Shown here piece by piece: positions 17,548 to 26,319 of a stretch of DNA of 64,000 nucleotides (position 1 is the stretch's first letter; each line of letters starts with the position of its first letter). The translations under genes and the position numbers were made by a program. The stretch is from NCBI RefSeq assembly GCF_000963885.1, contig NZ_BALE01000021.1, forward strand, positions 1 to 64,000, written 5' to 3'. This DNA is from Tanticharoenia sakaeratensis NBRC 103193. GTDB lineage: Bacteria; Pseudomonadota; Alphaproteobacteria; Acetobacterales; Acetobacteraceae. Below the pieces are notes generated by a model, which had not been told where the DNA came from, did not search any database, and was given only the letters and a program-made list of their open reading frames with translations.

Positions 17548-18534
17548 ATGCATCTTCTTGTTATCGGCGGCGCTGGCATGATCGGCCGCAAGTTCGCCGA
17601 GAGTCTGGCAGCCAATCCTGTGCTTGGCCAGAACACAGTCACGCGTCTGACGCTGGCTGACGTCGTGCCGCCGCAGGAGCCGGCGGGCTTCCATGGTGAC
17701 GTCACCTGCCTTACGGCCGATCTGTCGGAAGGGCAGGCCGCGGAAAAGCTGCTCTCCAGCCGCCCCGACATTGTCTATCACCTCGCGGCGATCGTGTCCG
17801 GTGAGGCCGAAGCCGACTTCGAAAAAGGCTATCGCATCAATCTGGATGGAACCCGCAATCTGTTCGAGGCGATCCGGGCGGCCAATACCGAAGAAGGATG
17901 GTGCCCGCGCGTTGTCTATGCCTCATCCAATGCAGTCTACGGCGGAGATTTTCCGGACGTCATTCCCGACGACTACATCCTGACGCCCCAGACCAGCTAC
18001 GGGACGCAGAAGGCGATCGGCGAATTGCTGCTGGCAGATTATTCCCGCCGGGGCATCTTCCAGGGCATCGGTCTGCGTCTGCCGACCATCTGCGTGCGGC
18101 CGGGCAAGCCGAACAGGGCGGCCTCGGGATTCTTCTCGGGTATCATCCGCGAGCCGCTCGTCGGGCTCGATGCCCTGCTGCCGGTCGCGGATACTGTGAG
18201 ACACTGGATGACCAGCCCGCGCTCCGCCATCCAGTTCCTTCGCCACGCGGCAACGCTCGATCTGGCGCTGGTGGGGGATCGTCCGAACCTCACCATGCCG
18301 GCCCTGTCGGTGACTGTCGGCGAACAGATCGAGGCATTGCGCAAGGTGGCAGGCGATTGGGCCGTCGCGCATATCCGGCGCGACCCGGATCCGACGATCG
18401 CCCGCATCGTCGATGGCTGGGCGCGTGCGTTCGAGGCCAGGCGGGCATTGTCGCTCGGTTTCACGACCGAGACGCGTTTCGAGGACATCATCCGCGCGCA
18501 TATCGAAGACGAACTCGACGGCCGGATCGCCTGA
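17548..18534 (+). CDS. denD: D-erythronate dehydrogenase (SDR family)
   Basis: 328 aa extended short-chain dehydrogenase. ATG 17548 was chosen because it follows CGGGAG and gives a protein starting with the NAD-binding MHLLVIGGAGMIGRKFAE. Active-site Tyr and Lys are in TSYGTQKAIGE (about residues 152-162), and the Ser region is YASSNAVYGG. DenD oxidises D-erythronate to 2-oxo-D-erythronate using NAD; OtnI, OtnK and OtnC, encoded 18-22 kb downstream here, would complete the route to dihydroxyacetone phosphate. A CATAAC motif lies at 17482-17487 upstream. Other uronate/sugar-acid SDRs are possible, but the match to DenD features is good. Confidence 0.82.
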   Translation: MHLLVIGGAGMIGRKFAESLAANPVLGQNTVTRLTLADVVPPQEPAGFHGDVTCLTADLSEGQAAEKLLSSRPDIVYHLAAIVSGEAEADFEKGYRINLDGTRNLFEAIRAANTEEGWCPRVVYASSNAVYGGDFPDVIPDDYILTPQTSYGTQKAIGELLLADYSRRGIFQGIGLRLPTICVRPGKPNRAASGFFSGIIREPLVGLDALLPVADTVRHWMTSPRSAIQFLRHAATLDLALVGDRPNLTMPALSVTVGEQIEALRKVAGDWAVAHIRRDPDPTIARIVDGWARAFEARRALSLGFTTETRFEDIIRAHIEDELDGRIA

Positions 18535-18571
18535 GACGCCGGGCCAGAATCCCGTCGTCGGAGACATCACC

Positions 18572-19894
18572 ATGCAAATGACTGACCAGACGCTTCCCGC
18601 ACCGGACGATCCTGTGCGGATCCGGGCCACGGCCAAGGCGGCGAAGCATCTGCTGCCGTTCCTGATCCTGATGTACATGATCGCGTTTCTCGATCGCTCC
18701 AACGTGGGGCTCGCGAAACAGGCGCTCCATGCCGATCTTGGCATCTCGGATGCGGTGTTCGCATTCGGGGCCGGCGTGTTCTTCGTGGGGTACGCGCTCT
18801 TTGAAGTGCCGAGCAACCTGATTCTCTACCGGGTTGGCGCGCGACGGTGGATGGCGCGGATCATGGTGACGTGGGGCCTTGTGTCCGCATCCACGATGTT
18901 CGTCCGTGGCGACCATTCCTTCATTGCCCTGCGCTGCCTGCTAGGCCTGGCCGAAGCCGGGTTCTTCCCCGGCGTCATGCTCTACATGACGTTCTGGTTC
19001 CCCCAGAAAGAGCGCATGCGCATCCTGGGCCTGTATTATTTCGGCTATCCGCTGGCGATGACCTTGGGCGGTCCTCTGTCCGGTGGGTTGTTTGCCCTTG
19101 ACGGCTTTGCGGGACTACATGGCTGGCAGTGGATGTTCCTGATCGAAGGTGGTCTTGCCGTCCTCGTCGGGTTTGCGACCCTTTTCGCACTTCCGGATCG
19201 TCCTGCTGACGTCACGTGGCTGGATGCGGAAGAGAAGGAAACACTCTCGCGCGTTCTGGCCGCCGAGGATGCCGCCAAGACGGGCGCCGGTCATGGAAAT
19301 CTCGGCGCGCTGATCCGCTCTCCCAAGCTTCTGCAGTTCGTAGCACTCTACGCACTGATGCAGGTTGGAAGCTATGGCGTGGTCTTTTATCTGCCGGAGC
19401 AGGTATCGAACATCCTGCACCAGAAAATCGGCTTCTGGGTCAGCACGGTCACGGCCGTCCCTTGGGCCTGTTCGGTTGCATCGACCATTCTCGTTCCGCG
19501 TCTGGTGCAGAAATTGAACGCCCCGCGGGCCGGCCTGATCGTCTGCCTCATAGCATCTGCCGTGGCGCTGGCGGTCTCGGGTTCCAGCATGGCTGTCCCG
19601 GCACTGATGGGGCTCTGTGTCGCGGCTTCGGCCGTTGTCACGGTGCAGGCGATTTTCTGGAACTTTCCGCTCGCGCATTTCTCCGGCCTCGAAGCCGCCG
19701 GGGCGATCGCGCTCATCAATTCGGTCGGCAATCTGGGCGGTTTCGCAGCCCCGAACATCCGTTCGCTCGCCGATCGTCTGTGGCAGACACCGGAAGCCGG
19801 GCTTTACGCCGTGGCCGCCGCTGGACTGCTGGCTCTGGGTATCGCGATTTTCCTGCCCGGTCGCGGGCAGACGGTAACGCAGCCCGCCATCTGA
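18572..19894 (+). CDS. MFS transporter, anion:cation symporter type
   Basis: 440 aa from ATG 18572, preceded by CGGAGA. About 12 membrane segments; the N-terminal FLILMYMIAFLDRSNVGLAKQAL is the hallmark of the ACS/phthalate-permease MFS subfamily, whose members import sugar acids such as tartrate, glucarate and hexuronates with protons. GLAEAGFFPG, typical of that subfamily, follows in the fifth helix. Located between denD and an isomerase gene, it probably imports D-erythronate or a related sugar acid. Confidence 0.85.
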   Translation: MQMTDQTLPAPDDPVRIRATAKAAKHLLPFLILMYMIAFLDRSNVGLAKQALHADLGISDAVFAFGAGVFFVGYALFEVPSNLILYRVGARRWMARIMVTWGLVSASTMFVRGDHSFIALRCLLGLAEAGFFPGVMLYMTFWFPQKERMRILGLYYFGYPLAMTLGGPLSGGLFALDGFAGLHGWQWMFLIEGGLAVLVGFATLFALPDRPADVTWLDAEEKETLSRVLAAEDAAKTGAGHGNLGALIRSPKLLQFVALYALMQVGSYGVVFYLPEQVSNILHQKIGFWVSTVTAVPWACSVASTILVPRLVQKLNAPRAGLIVCLIASAVALAVSGSSMAVPALMGLCVAASAVVTVQAIFWNFPLAHFSGLEAAGAIALINSVGNLGGFAAPNIRSLADRLWQTPEAGLYAVAAAGLLALGIAIFLPGRGQTVTQPAI

Positions 19895-19921
19895 TTTCCT
19901 GTCATCGAAGGAGGCATATCC

Positions 19922-20857
19922 ATGTCCGGTCAAAATCCGCCCTTCAATCGTACCAACTGGCCAATCGCGGCGGCCATGATCCAGTACCAGAACATCCTGC
20001 CCGACGGTTCCTCCGTGCAGGACCAGGCACCGGAAGGCTGGGCCGCAACACTTGCCGACGTCACCGATGCCGGATTTACCGAGCTCGACCCGACGGATTC
20101 CTGGATTCGTCTTGCGGACCTGTCGCCCGCTCGTCTCGAGACGTTCATGGGGCTGGTTCGCGATGCCGGGCTGACGATCCCCGCGATCTCGACGGCGCGG
20201 CGCTCGGTCATTGATCCCGAGCGCGGCGAGGAATTCCTGGCGTATAACCACAAGGTGATCGATACGGCCGCGAAGATCGGCGCAAAGGAAGTATCGTTCG
20301 GCCTTTTCTATCCGCTGACCGACGCCCAGAAGCGCGCGCTGTGGTTCTGGACCGCACAGGGAACGACGAGCCCCGACGATCCGGCCGTATGGCGCCTGGC
20401 CGTCGAGCGTATCCGCGAACTCGGTCGCCACGCGCAGGAAGTCGGTGTCGGCATTTCGCTCGAAATGTATGAAGACACTTACCTCGGCTCTGCCGACAGC
20501 AGCGTCCGCTTCGTGGAGGACGTCGATCATCCGTCCGTGGGCATCAACGCGGATCTGGGCAATCTCGTGCGTCTGCATCGCCCGGTGGAGCATTGGGCAA
20601 CGATGATGCGCAAGGTCGCGCCCTATACGCGCTACTGGCACGTCAAGAACTACTTCCGCACCGAGGATGAAACCACCGGGCTGGTGGTCACGGCGCCGGC
20701 TCCGCTCGAATTCGGCGTCATCAGCTATCGGGCGGCGATCCGCATGGCACTGGAGCATGGCTTCAAGAGCGCGTTCCTGGTCGAGCATTACGGCGGCGAC
20801 GGCCTCAGCGTCAGCGCGACCAACCGCGAATATCTGCGTCGTATTCTGCCGAAGTGA
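19922..20857 (+). CDS. Xylose-isomerase-like TIM-barrel sugar isomerase/epimerase
   Basis: 311 aa, start supported by AAGGAGG just upstream. The barrel's likely metal and catalytic residues are visible as ISLEMYEDTY (Glu), GINADLGN (Asp), RYWHVKNYF (His/Lys) and FLVEHYGGDG (Glu). Relatives interconvert ketoses or keto-acids; OtnI-type 2-oxo-tetronate isomerases belong to the same superfamily, so it could act on the product of DenD, but it differs clearly from the OtnI at 40093-40917. It lies between two MFS transporters in one apparent operon. Specific substrate unknown. Confidence 0.75.
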   Translation: MSGQNPPFNRTNWPIAAAMIQYQNILPDGSSVQDQAPEGWAATLADVTDAGFTELDPTDSWIRLADLSPARLETFMGLVRDAGLTIPAISTARRSVIDPERGEEFLAYNHKVIDTAAKIGAKEVSFGLFYPLTDAQKRALWFWTAQGTTSPDDPAVWRLAVERIRELGRHAQEVGVGISLEMYEDTYLGSADSSVRFVEDVDHPSVGINADLGNLVRLHRPVEHWATMMRKVAPYTRYWHVKNYFRTEDETTGLVVTAPAPLEFGVISYRAAIRMALEHGFKSAFLVEHYGGDGLSVSATNREYLRRILPK

Positions 20858-20897
20858 CGGACGGGCGGAAACGCCCCTCCGAACCGGAGACTGCATC

Positions 20898-22205
20898 ATG
20901 CCGCGTCTGCGCTGGCTGATGATCGTGTTGTGCTTTTTCGCGACCACGATCAATTACATCGACCGTGCGACCATCGCCGTCGCGGCCCCTTTCATGGCGC
21001 GGGCGCTTCATATCAGCCCCGCGACGCTCGGCTTTTTGCTAGGCGGATTCTTCTGGACCTATGCAATCATGCAGCTTCCGTTCGGGCTGCTGATCGACCG
21101 GATCGGCGTACGCGTGAGCTACGCCATAGCCGTTCTGTGGTGGTCGGCCTGCACTGCGCTGACCGCGCTGGTCGGCGGCCCGGCCGTCCTGTTCATCCTG
21201 CGGCTGGCACTCGGCATCGGTGAGGCGGGAAGCTACCCTGCCAATTCGAAGGTTGCGGCCTTGTGGTTTCCCAAGACCGAGCGGGGCATCGCCGCCGGGA
21301 TCTTCGACAGCGGATCCCGCGCGGGTGCCACCATATCGTTGCCGGTCGTGGCCTTTCTGATCGCCGAATTCGGCTGGCGCCTGGCATTCGTCGCCGCCGG
21401 TGCCATGGGCCTCGTCTGGACCGTGATCTGGTGCCTTGCCTATCGCGATCCCGCCGTCCATCGGGGCGTTTCGCCGCGTCAACTCGCAACGCTGCGTGCG
21501 GCCCAGCCGACAGAACCGCATTCCCGGGGCTCCTGGCGTGCCATGCTGCGCCATCGGACGGTCTGGGGCATGATGCTCGGCTTCTTCTGCGCCAATTTCG
21601 TTTTCTATTTCTACGCGACCTGGTTCCCGACCTATCTGGTGCAGGCCCATGGATTCTCGCTTCGGGATCTCGGGGTGATCGGCATGATCCCGGGTCTCGC
21701 TTCCATACCGGCGGCATGGCTCGGCGGCTGGACGTCCGATCGCCTGCAACGCGCGGGCTGGAGTCTGACAGCTGCACGCAAGGTCTGCCTTGTGGGTGGT
21801 CTGCTCGTATCGTCCTGCATCGCGCTCAGCGCCTTCGTGCAGAGCACGACGATCTGCGTTGCCCTGCTGAGCGTCTCCTTCGCGTCCATTGCCTTTACCG
21901 GGGCCAATATCTGGTCGCTGCCGAGTGACGTGGCGCCGGACCCGGGGCAGGTCGCGGCATTGAGCGGTATCCAGAACAGTGCTGCCAATATCGCCGGCAT
22001 CGTGACGTCGGGCTTTACCGGCATCATGGTCGGCCTGACGCATGGCTCTTTTATCGTGCCGCTCTGCGTCACCGGCGGCTTCAGCATTCTCGGCGCTGCG
22101 TCATACCTGCTCGTCGTCGGCCGTATCGAACCTCTCGCGTTGCATGGTGCGGCGGCGGGTTCGGCCATCGCCCTGTCATCCGCATCCACCGTTCATCATG
22201 CCTGA
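20898..22205 (+). CDS. MFS transporter, sugar-acid type
   Basis: 435 aa from ATG 20898 with CCGGAGA upstream. Twelve predicted membrane segments, beginning RWLMIVLCFFATTINYIDRATIAVA, a signature of the hexuronate/glucarate (ExuT/GudP-like) symporters, and LALGIGEAGSYPANSKVAALWFP in helix 4-5. This is the second MFS sugar-acid carrier in the same cluster, suggesting two related substrates or an uptake/efflux division. The cluster also encodes a dehydrogenase, an isomerase and an FMN enzyme. Confidence 0.85.
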   Translation: MPRLRWLMIVLCFFATTINYIDRATIAVAAPFMARALHISPATLGFLLGGFFWTYAIMQLPFGLLIDRIGVRVSYAIAVLWWSACTALTALVGGPAVLFILRLALGIGEAGSYPANSKVAALWFPKTERGIAAGIFDSGSRAGATISLPVVAFLIAEFGWRLAFVAAGAMGLVWTVIWCLAYRDPAVHRGVSPRQLATLRAAQPTEPHSRGSWRAMLRHRTVWGMMLGFFCANFVFYFYATWFPTYLVQAHGFSLRDLGVIGMIPGLASIPAAWLGGWTSDRLQRAGWSLTAARKVCLVGGLLVSSCIALSAFVQSTTICVALLSVSFASIAFTGANIWSLPSDVAPDPGQVAALSGIQNSAANIAGIVTSGFTGIMVGLTHGSFIVPLCVTGGFSILGAASYLLVVGRIEPLALHGAAAGSAIALSSASTVHHA

Positions 22206-22215
22206 AGGTCAGCCC

Positions 22216-23454
22216 ATGTCGTCCCGCACATCCCCGCGCTCGAAGCGCATCCTGCGTTCGATCCTGAACCTCGAGGATTTCGAGCGCGTCACGCGATCAC
22301 GCCTGCCGCGCGCCGTGTTCGGCTATGTCGAAGGCGGTGCGGACGATGGTGAGGCGTGTCGGCATAACCGGGACGTTTTCCGGTCGCTGCGGATGGTCCC
22401 GCGCGTCCTGCGCGATGTCTCGCAATGCAACCTGCAGACAACCCTGTTCGGTCGGACGTATGCGGCGCCGTATATCGTCGCGCCCATGGGGGCATCCGCG
22501 GTGGTTGGTTTCAACGCCGACAACGCGATGGCGCGTGCCGCGCGTCGTGCGAACATTCCTTTTGTGCTCAGTGCCAATTCGATCACGCCGATCGAGGAAA
22601 TGGCCCGGACGTATCCGGAGGCGTGGTTCGCGGCCTATCAGCATCCCGATGAGCGCAACATCGTGGACATGTGCCATCGCGTATCGGGTGCCGGGCTGTC
22701 CGTCTACATGCTGACGGCCGACGTGCCCGTTGCATCGAACCGGGAAAACAACGTCCGCGCGGGATATACGATGCCCCTGCGGCCGTCGGTCCGACTGAGC
22801 GTTGATGCGGCCCTGCATCCGCGCTGGCTGATCGGCACGCTGTTGCGCACAATTCGCCATCGCGGCATTCCGCGGATCAGCAATTTCGATCCCACGTCGC
22901 GCCCCACGATCTTTTCCAAAACGCTTGGTGGCGTAACGGGACATGCATCCTTCTCGTGGCGTCAGGCCGAAGTCGTGCGGCGCAACTGGAAGGGGCCATT
23001 CGTCATCAAGGGGCTGCTGTCTCCCGAGGACGCGCGTATTGCACGCGAAATCGGCGCGGACGGCATCGTCGTCTCCAATCATGGCGGCCGACAACTCGAC
23101 AGCGCTGTATCCCCGATCGAAGTGCTGGCAGCGATCAAGGCCGAATCCGGCACCATGACGGTCCTGGCGGACAGTGGCTTCCGTCGGGGCACCGACGTCC
23201 TCAAGGGAATGGCGTTGGGTGCTGACGCGATTCTGATCGGTCGTCCGTTCCTCTATGCCGCGACGCTCGCGGGCGAGCAGGGTGTGGCCCGGGCGATTGC
23301 CTTGCTGGCGCGTGAAATCGGCATCGATCTGGCCTTGCTTGGCGTGGCCACACCCGGAGACGTCAGCGCGGACATGTTGCTGGGCCAGTTGCCATCGGCG
23401 GCGGCTGCGAATGCACCACGCAAGGCCGACCCGCTTCGGATCATCCGGACGTGA
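22216..23454 (+). CDS. FMN-dependent alpha-hydroxyacid dehydrogenase
   Basis: 412 aa from ATG 22216, preceded by GAAGGTC; an in-frame ATG at 22198 overlaps the preceding stop and is less favoured. The N-terminal LNLEDFERVTRSRLPRAVFGYVEGGADDG, the catalytic His/Arg motif SNHGGRQLD and the FMN-phosphate site DSGFRRGTDVLKGMALGADAILIGRPFLY place it with L-lactate dehydrogenase LldD, glycolate and mandelate oxidases. It oxidises an L-2-hydroxyacid to the 2-oxoacid. In this cluster the substrate may be a four-carbon hydroxyacid rather than lactate. It is the last gene of the block. Confidence 0.85.
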   Translation: MSSRTSPRSKRILRSILNLEDFERVTRSRLPRAVFGYVEGGADDGEACRHNRDVFRSLRMVPRVLRDVSQCNLQTTLFGRTYAAPYIVAPMGASAVVGFNADNAMARAARRANIPFVLSANSITPIEEMARTYPEAWFAAYQHPDERNIVDMCHRVSGAGLSVYMLTADVPVASNRENNVRAGYTMPLRPSVRLSVDAALHPRWLIGTLLRTIRHRGIPRISNFDPTSRPTIFSKTLGGVTGHASFSWRQAEVVRRNWKGPFVIKGLLSPEDARIAREIGADGIVVSNHGGRQLDSAVSPIEVLAAIKAESGTMTVLADSGFRRGTDVLKGMALGADAILIGRPFLYAATLAGEQGVARAIALLAREIGIDLALLGVATPGDVSADMLLGQLPSAAAANAPRKADPLRIIRT

Positions 23455-23697
23455 TGGTCGCGTGCACGCCAGCGAGGCAGATGAGAGGACTATTCGAAAT
23501 AGAACATAAAGATGTGATGAACATATCATTGCCGCGAGGTTAACTTTTAGATACCAATGCGACGCCGGAGAACGGACCCGTCGCGGGCCGAGCGGCTTGA
23601 GCCACGTTCGCCTCCGCCACTGGCGGCCAACGGCGTGACGCAAGAGATTGCCCTGACGCGCCACGCATCCTCCGAAGAGCGATGAGGCGAGAAGACG
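23455..23697. promoter_or_regulatory. Upstream region of the furanose importer
   Basis: No gene is seen. The part at 23490-23560 is AT-rich and contains two AGAACAT/TGAACAT-like repeats, a plausible promoter with a regulator site. CCGCCA-C-TGGCGG at 23614-23626 is a perfect 13-bp palindrome and could be an operator or a hairpin in the leader RNA. Confidence 0.35.
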
Positions 23698-24756
23698 ATG
23701 TTTCACTACAGACCCGCGCGCCATCGGGGCGTGCGTGCGGCACTGGCCGGCGGCGCTGTCATGCTGGCATTCGCCGGGGTGTCCGTCAGCGGGGCGCAGG
23801 CGCAGTCATCATCCGCAGGCGTTGGCGTCAGTTCCGGCGCGACATGCGTTAATCCCAGGCCAGGACACGAAAATCTGTCCGGCATGGTGATCGGGTTTTC
23901 ACAGTCGGAAAATGAGCAGAACCCTTTTCGCGCCGCAGAAACCGAATCGGTACGTTCGACAGCGAAATCGGTGGGCGTCAGGCGCCTTCTTTATACCAAC
24001 GCCAATAGCAATCAGGCCAAGCAGGTCGCCGACATCGAGAACATGATCTCGCAGGGGGCGAAGGCCATCATCGTCGCACCGCTCAATGCGACGGGTCTTC
24101 AACCTGCGCTCGAGCAGGCGGCGCAGGCGCATGTTCCCGTCGTGACCATCGACCGCGCGACCGCAGGAACGCCTTGTCGCGATTTCATCACGTTCATGGG
24201 GTCTGATTTCCGCAAGCAGGGCGAGCGGGCGGCCCAGGCCATGGTTGATGCGACGAACGGCACCGCGAACATTGTCGAAATCCAGGGTGCTTATGGAAAT
24301 GTCGTCGAGGCGCAGCGGTCGGAAGGGTTTGCGGCCGGTCTGAAGGGCCATCCCGGCCTCAAGCTTCTGGCGTCCCAGAGCGGGAACTGGTCGGCGACCG
24401 ACGCCCAGCACGTCATGGAGCAGCTGCTTCTCGCCCATCCCGACATCAATGCCCTGTATACGCATGCCGATGTCATGACGCTTGGCGCCATTCGGGCCAT
24501 CACGCAGAGTGGCCGTCGTCCCGGACATGATATCCGGATCGTGTCCATCGACGGGACACGTGCGATCGTTCAGATGATCGCGTCCGACCAGGTGCAGGCT
24601 GCCATCGAAACGAACCCGCGCCTTGGGCCTGCGGCATTCGATGCACTGAAATCCTGGTTCAACGGCACGCCCGTTCCGCAGACCATTATCACGAACGATG
24701 CGCTCTACACCCGGGCCAACGCAGCAACGTCCATTGCCAGCGGTGCGGCATACTGA
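23698..24756 (+). CDS. YtfQ-like periplasmic furanose-binding protein
   Basis: 352 aa with a Sec signal peptide (hydrophobic core about residues 14-30, AQA cleavage near 36) followed by an unusual Ser/Gly-rich linker. The mature part resembles E. coli YtfQ, the galactofuranose-binding protein: VIGFSQSENEQNPFRAAET, IIVAPLNATGLQPALEQA, VEIQGAYGNVVEAQRSEGF and SIDGTRAIVQ. Two cysteines occur, in ATCVNP and TPCRDF, and may form a disulfide. It starts a four-gene importer followed by an aldose 1-epimerase. Ligand unknown; galactofuranose or a pentofuranose is the family expectation. Confidence 0.85.
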   Translation: MFHYRPARHRGVRAALAGGAVMLAFAGVSVSGAQAQSSSAGVGVSSGATCVNPRPGHENLSGMVIGFSQSENEQNPFRAAETESVRSTAKSVGVRRLLYTNANSNQAKQVADIENMISQGAKAIIVAPLNATGLQPALEQAAQAHVPVVTIDRATAGTPCRDFITFMGSDFRKQGERAAQAMVDATNGTANIVEIQGAYGNVVEAQRSEGFAAGLKGHPGLKLLASQSGNWSATDAQHVMEQLLLAHPDINALYTHADVMTLGAIRAITQSGRRPGHDIRIVSIDGTRAIVQMIASDQVQAAIETNPRLGPAAFDALKSWFNGTPVPQTIITNDALYTRANAATSIASGAAY

Positions 24757-24768
24757 GGCAATCTTCTG

Positions 24769-26319
24769 ATGGTGCTTCTCGAGGCGCGTCATATTGCGAA
24801 ATCGTTCGGACATGTCGCGGCCTTGCGCGATGTGTCCCTGGAGGTTGCGGCAGGCGAGATCGTCGGCCTGCTGGGGGAGAATGGCGCCGGAAAATCGACG
24901 CTGATCAAGATCCTGACGGGTCTCGAGCGTCATGACGCCGGCGACATCCTGCTCGATGGGCGGAGCGTTGCTTTTTCCAGTCCGCGACAGGCGCAGGATG
25001 CCGGAATCGCCGCCGTGTATCAGGAAATCAACCTGATCCCGGAACGCAGCGTCGCCGACAATTTGTTTATCAATCGTGCACCGCGCGTGGCTGGGCTGTT
25101 CATCAATCGCAGGCAGATGATCAGCGACGCGCGCGCCCTGCTTTCCCGGTATGGTCTGGACGTGGATCCGGCCCGCACGCTTCGGACGCTGGGCCTCGGC
25201 ACCCAGCAGCTCGTGTCCATCATCCGGACTGTTTCTCTCGGCGCGCGGGTCGTCATCCTGGACGAGCCGACCTCGGCATTGTCGGCCCACGAGGTCGAGC
25301 TTCTGTTCGGTATCGTCCGGACGCTGCGCGAGGAAAGAGTGGGCGTCATCTATGTCAGTCACCGTTTGTCGGAATGCTACGCGCTGTGTGACCGGATGAC
25401 AGTCCTGCGTGATGGCGTGGTCGCATTGACCGAAGCGACGGCACGGCTGCCGCGCGCCAGGCTCATCGCCGCGATGCTTGGCCGGGAATTGGTCGAACGG
25501 TCCCGGTCCGCGCAGGTGGTTGCGAACGACGGGGCGGCAGCGGGTTCTTCCGACAATGTGCTGCACGTCGAGCACCTGAATTGGCGTCGCCAGGTCGTGG
25601 ATGTCGGGCTGGATGTCCGCAAGGGCGAGGTCGTGGGCCTTGCCGGTCTGCTGGGCTCCGGGCGCACGGAAACCATGAAGGCGATCTATGGCGCTGTCAC
25701 GCCGGACAGCGGTACCGTCACGATCATGCAGCACAGAAGGCACCGTGCCACGCCTGCGCGCAGTCTGCAGGATGGTCTGGCGTTTCTTTCGGAAGACCGG
25801 CGGTCGGAAGGGATATTTTCTCATCTCACGGTTGCCGAGAATCTCTCGGCATCCATGCTTCGGCGCATTGCGCGCTGGGGCATCATCTCGCGTCAGCGTC
25901 GCGATGCGCTGGTATCGGAGTATGTGTCCCGTCTGGGCGTCAAGACCGGTGGCAGTGATGCGCCGATTTCCTCGCTGTCCGGCGGCAACCAGCAGAAGGT
26001 CCTGATCGGGCGCGCATTGAGCACCGATCCGTCTGTCGTCATGCTCGACGATCCGACGCGCGGTATCGACGTCGGCGCCAAGGCGGAAATCCACCGGACC
26101 ATCGCCGATCTTGCATCGCACGGAATGGGCGTTCTCGTCACATCGTCCGAACTGGAGGAACTGGTCGACACCACCGACAGGCTCGTCGTTCTGGACGAGG
26201 GGAGGGTGGTGGACACACTGGCGACCGCAGGGCATCACGCCGACGACGTTCTGGCGGTGATCGCCGGTATGCAGACCGCACCGTCCAGTGCGCCGGCCGC
26301 CGAGGCAGGTGCCCCATGA
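24769..26319 (+). CDS. YtfR-like tandem ATPase of the furanose importer
   Basis: 516 aa with two nucleotide-binding domains. The first has Walker A GENGAGKST (about residues 38-46), VYQEINLIPERSVADNLF (Q-loop, a YtfR-like feature) and Walker B VVILDEPTSAL; the second has a degenerate P-loop (LLGSGRTET) and a good signature LSGGNQQKVLIGRALS with VMLDDPTRGIDVGA. It energises uptake through the two permeases that follow. The stop overlaps the first permease start (ATGA). Confidence 0.88.
   Translation: MVLLEARHIAKSFGHVAALRDVSLEVAAGEIVGLLGENGAGKSTLIKILTGLERHDAGDILLDGRSVAFSSPRQAQDAGIAAVYQEINLIPERSVADNLFINRAPRVAGLFINRRQMISDARALLSRYGLDVDPARTLRTLGLGTQQLVSIIRTVSLGARVVILDEPTSALSAHEVELLFGIVRTLREERVGVIYVSHRLSECYALCDRMTVLRDGVVALTEATARLPRARLIAAMLGRELVERSRSAQVVANDGAAAGSSDNVLHVEHLNWRRQVVDVGLDVRKGEVVGLAGLLGSGRTETMKAIYGAVTPDSGTVTIMQHRRHRATPARSLQDGLAFLSEDRRSEGIFSHLTVAENLSASMLRRIARWGIISRQRRDALVSEYVSRLGVKTGGSDAPISSLSGGNQQKVLIGRALSTDPSVVMLDDPTRGIDVGAKAEIHRTIADLASHGMGVLVTSSELEELVDTTDRLVVLDEGRVVDTLATAGHHADDVLAVIAGMQTAPSSAPAAEAGAP

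Noticed and set aside
19115-20953. 612-codon open frame on the minus strand
   Set aside because: Antisense to the MFS and isomerase genes, with an Arg/Gly-rich composition typical of shadow frames.
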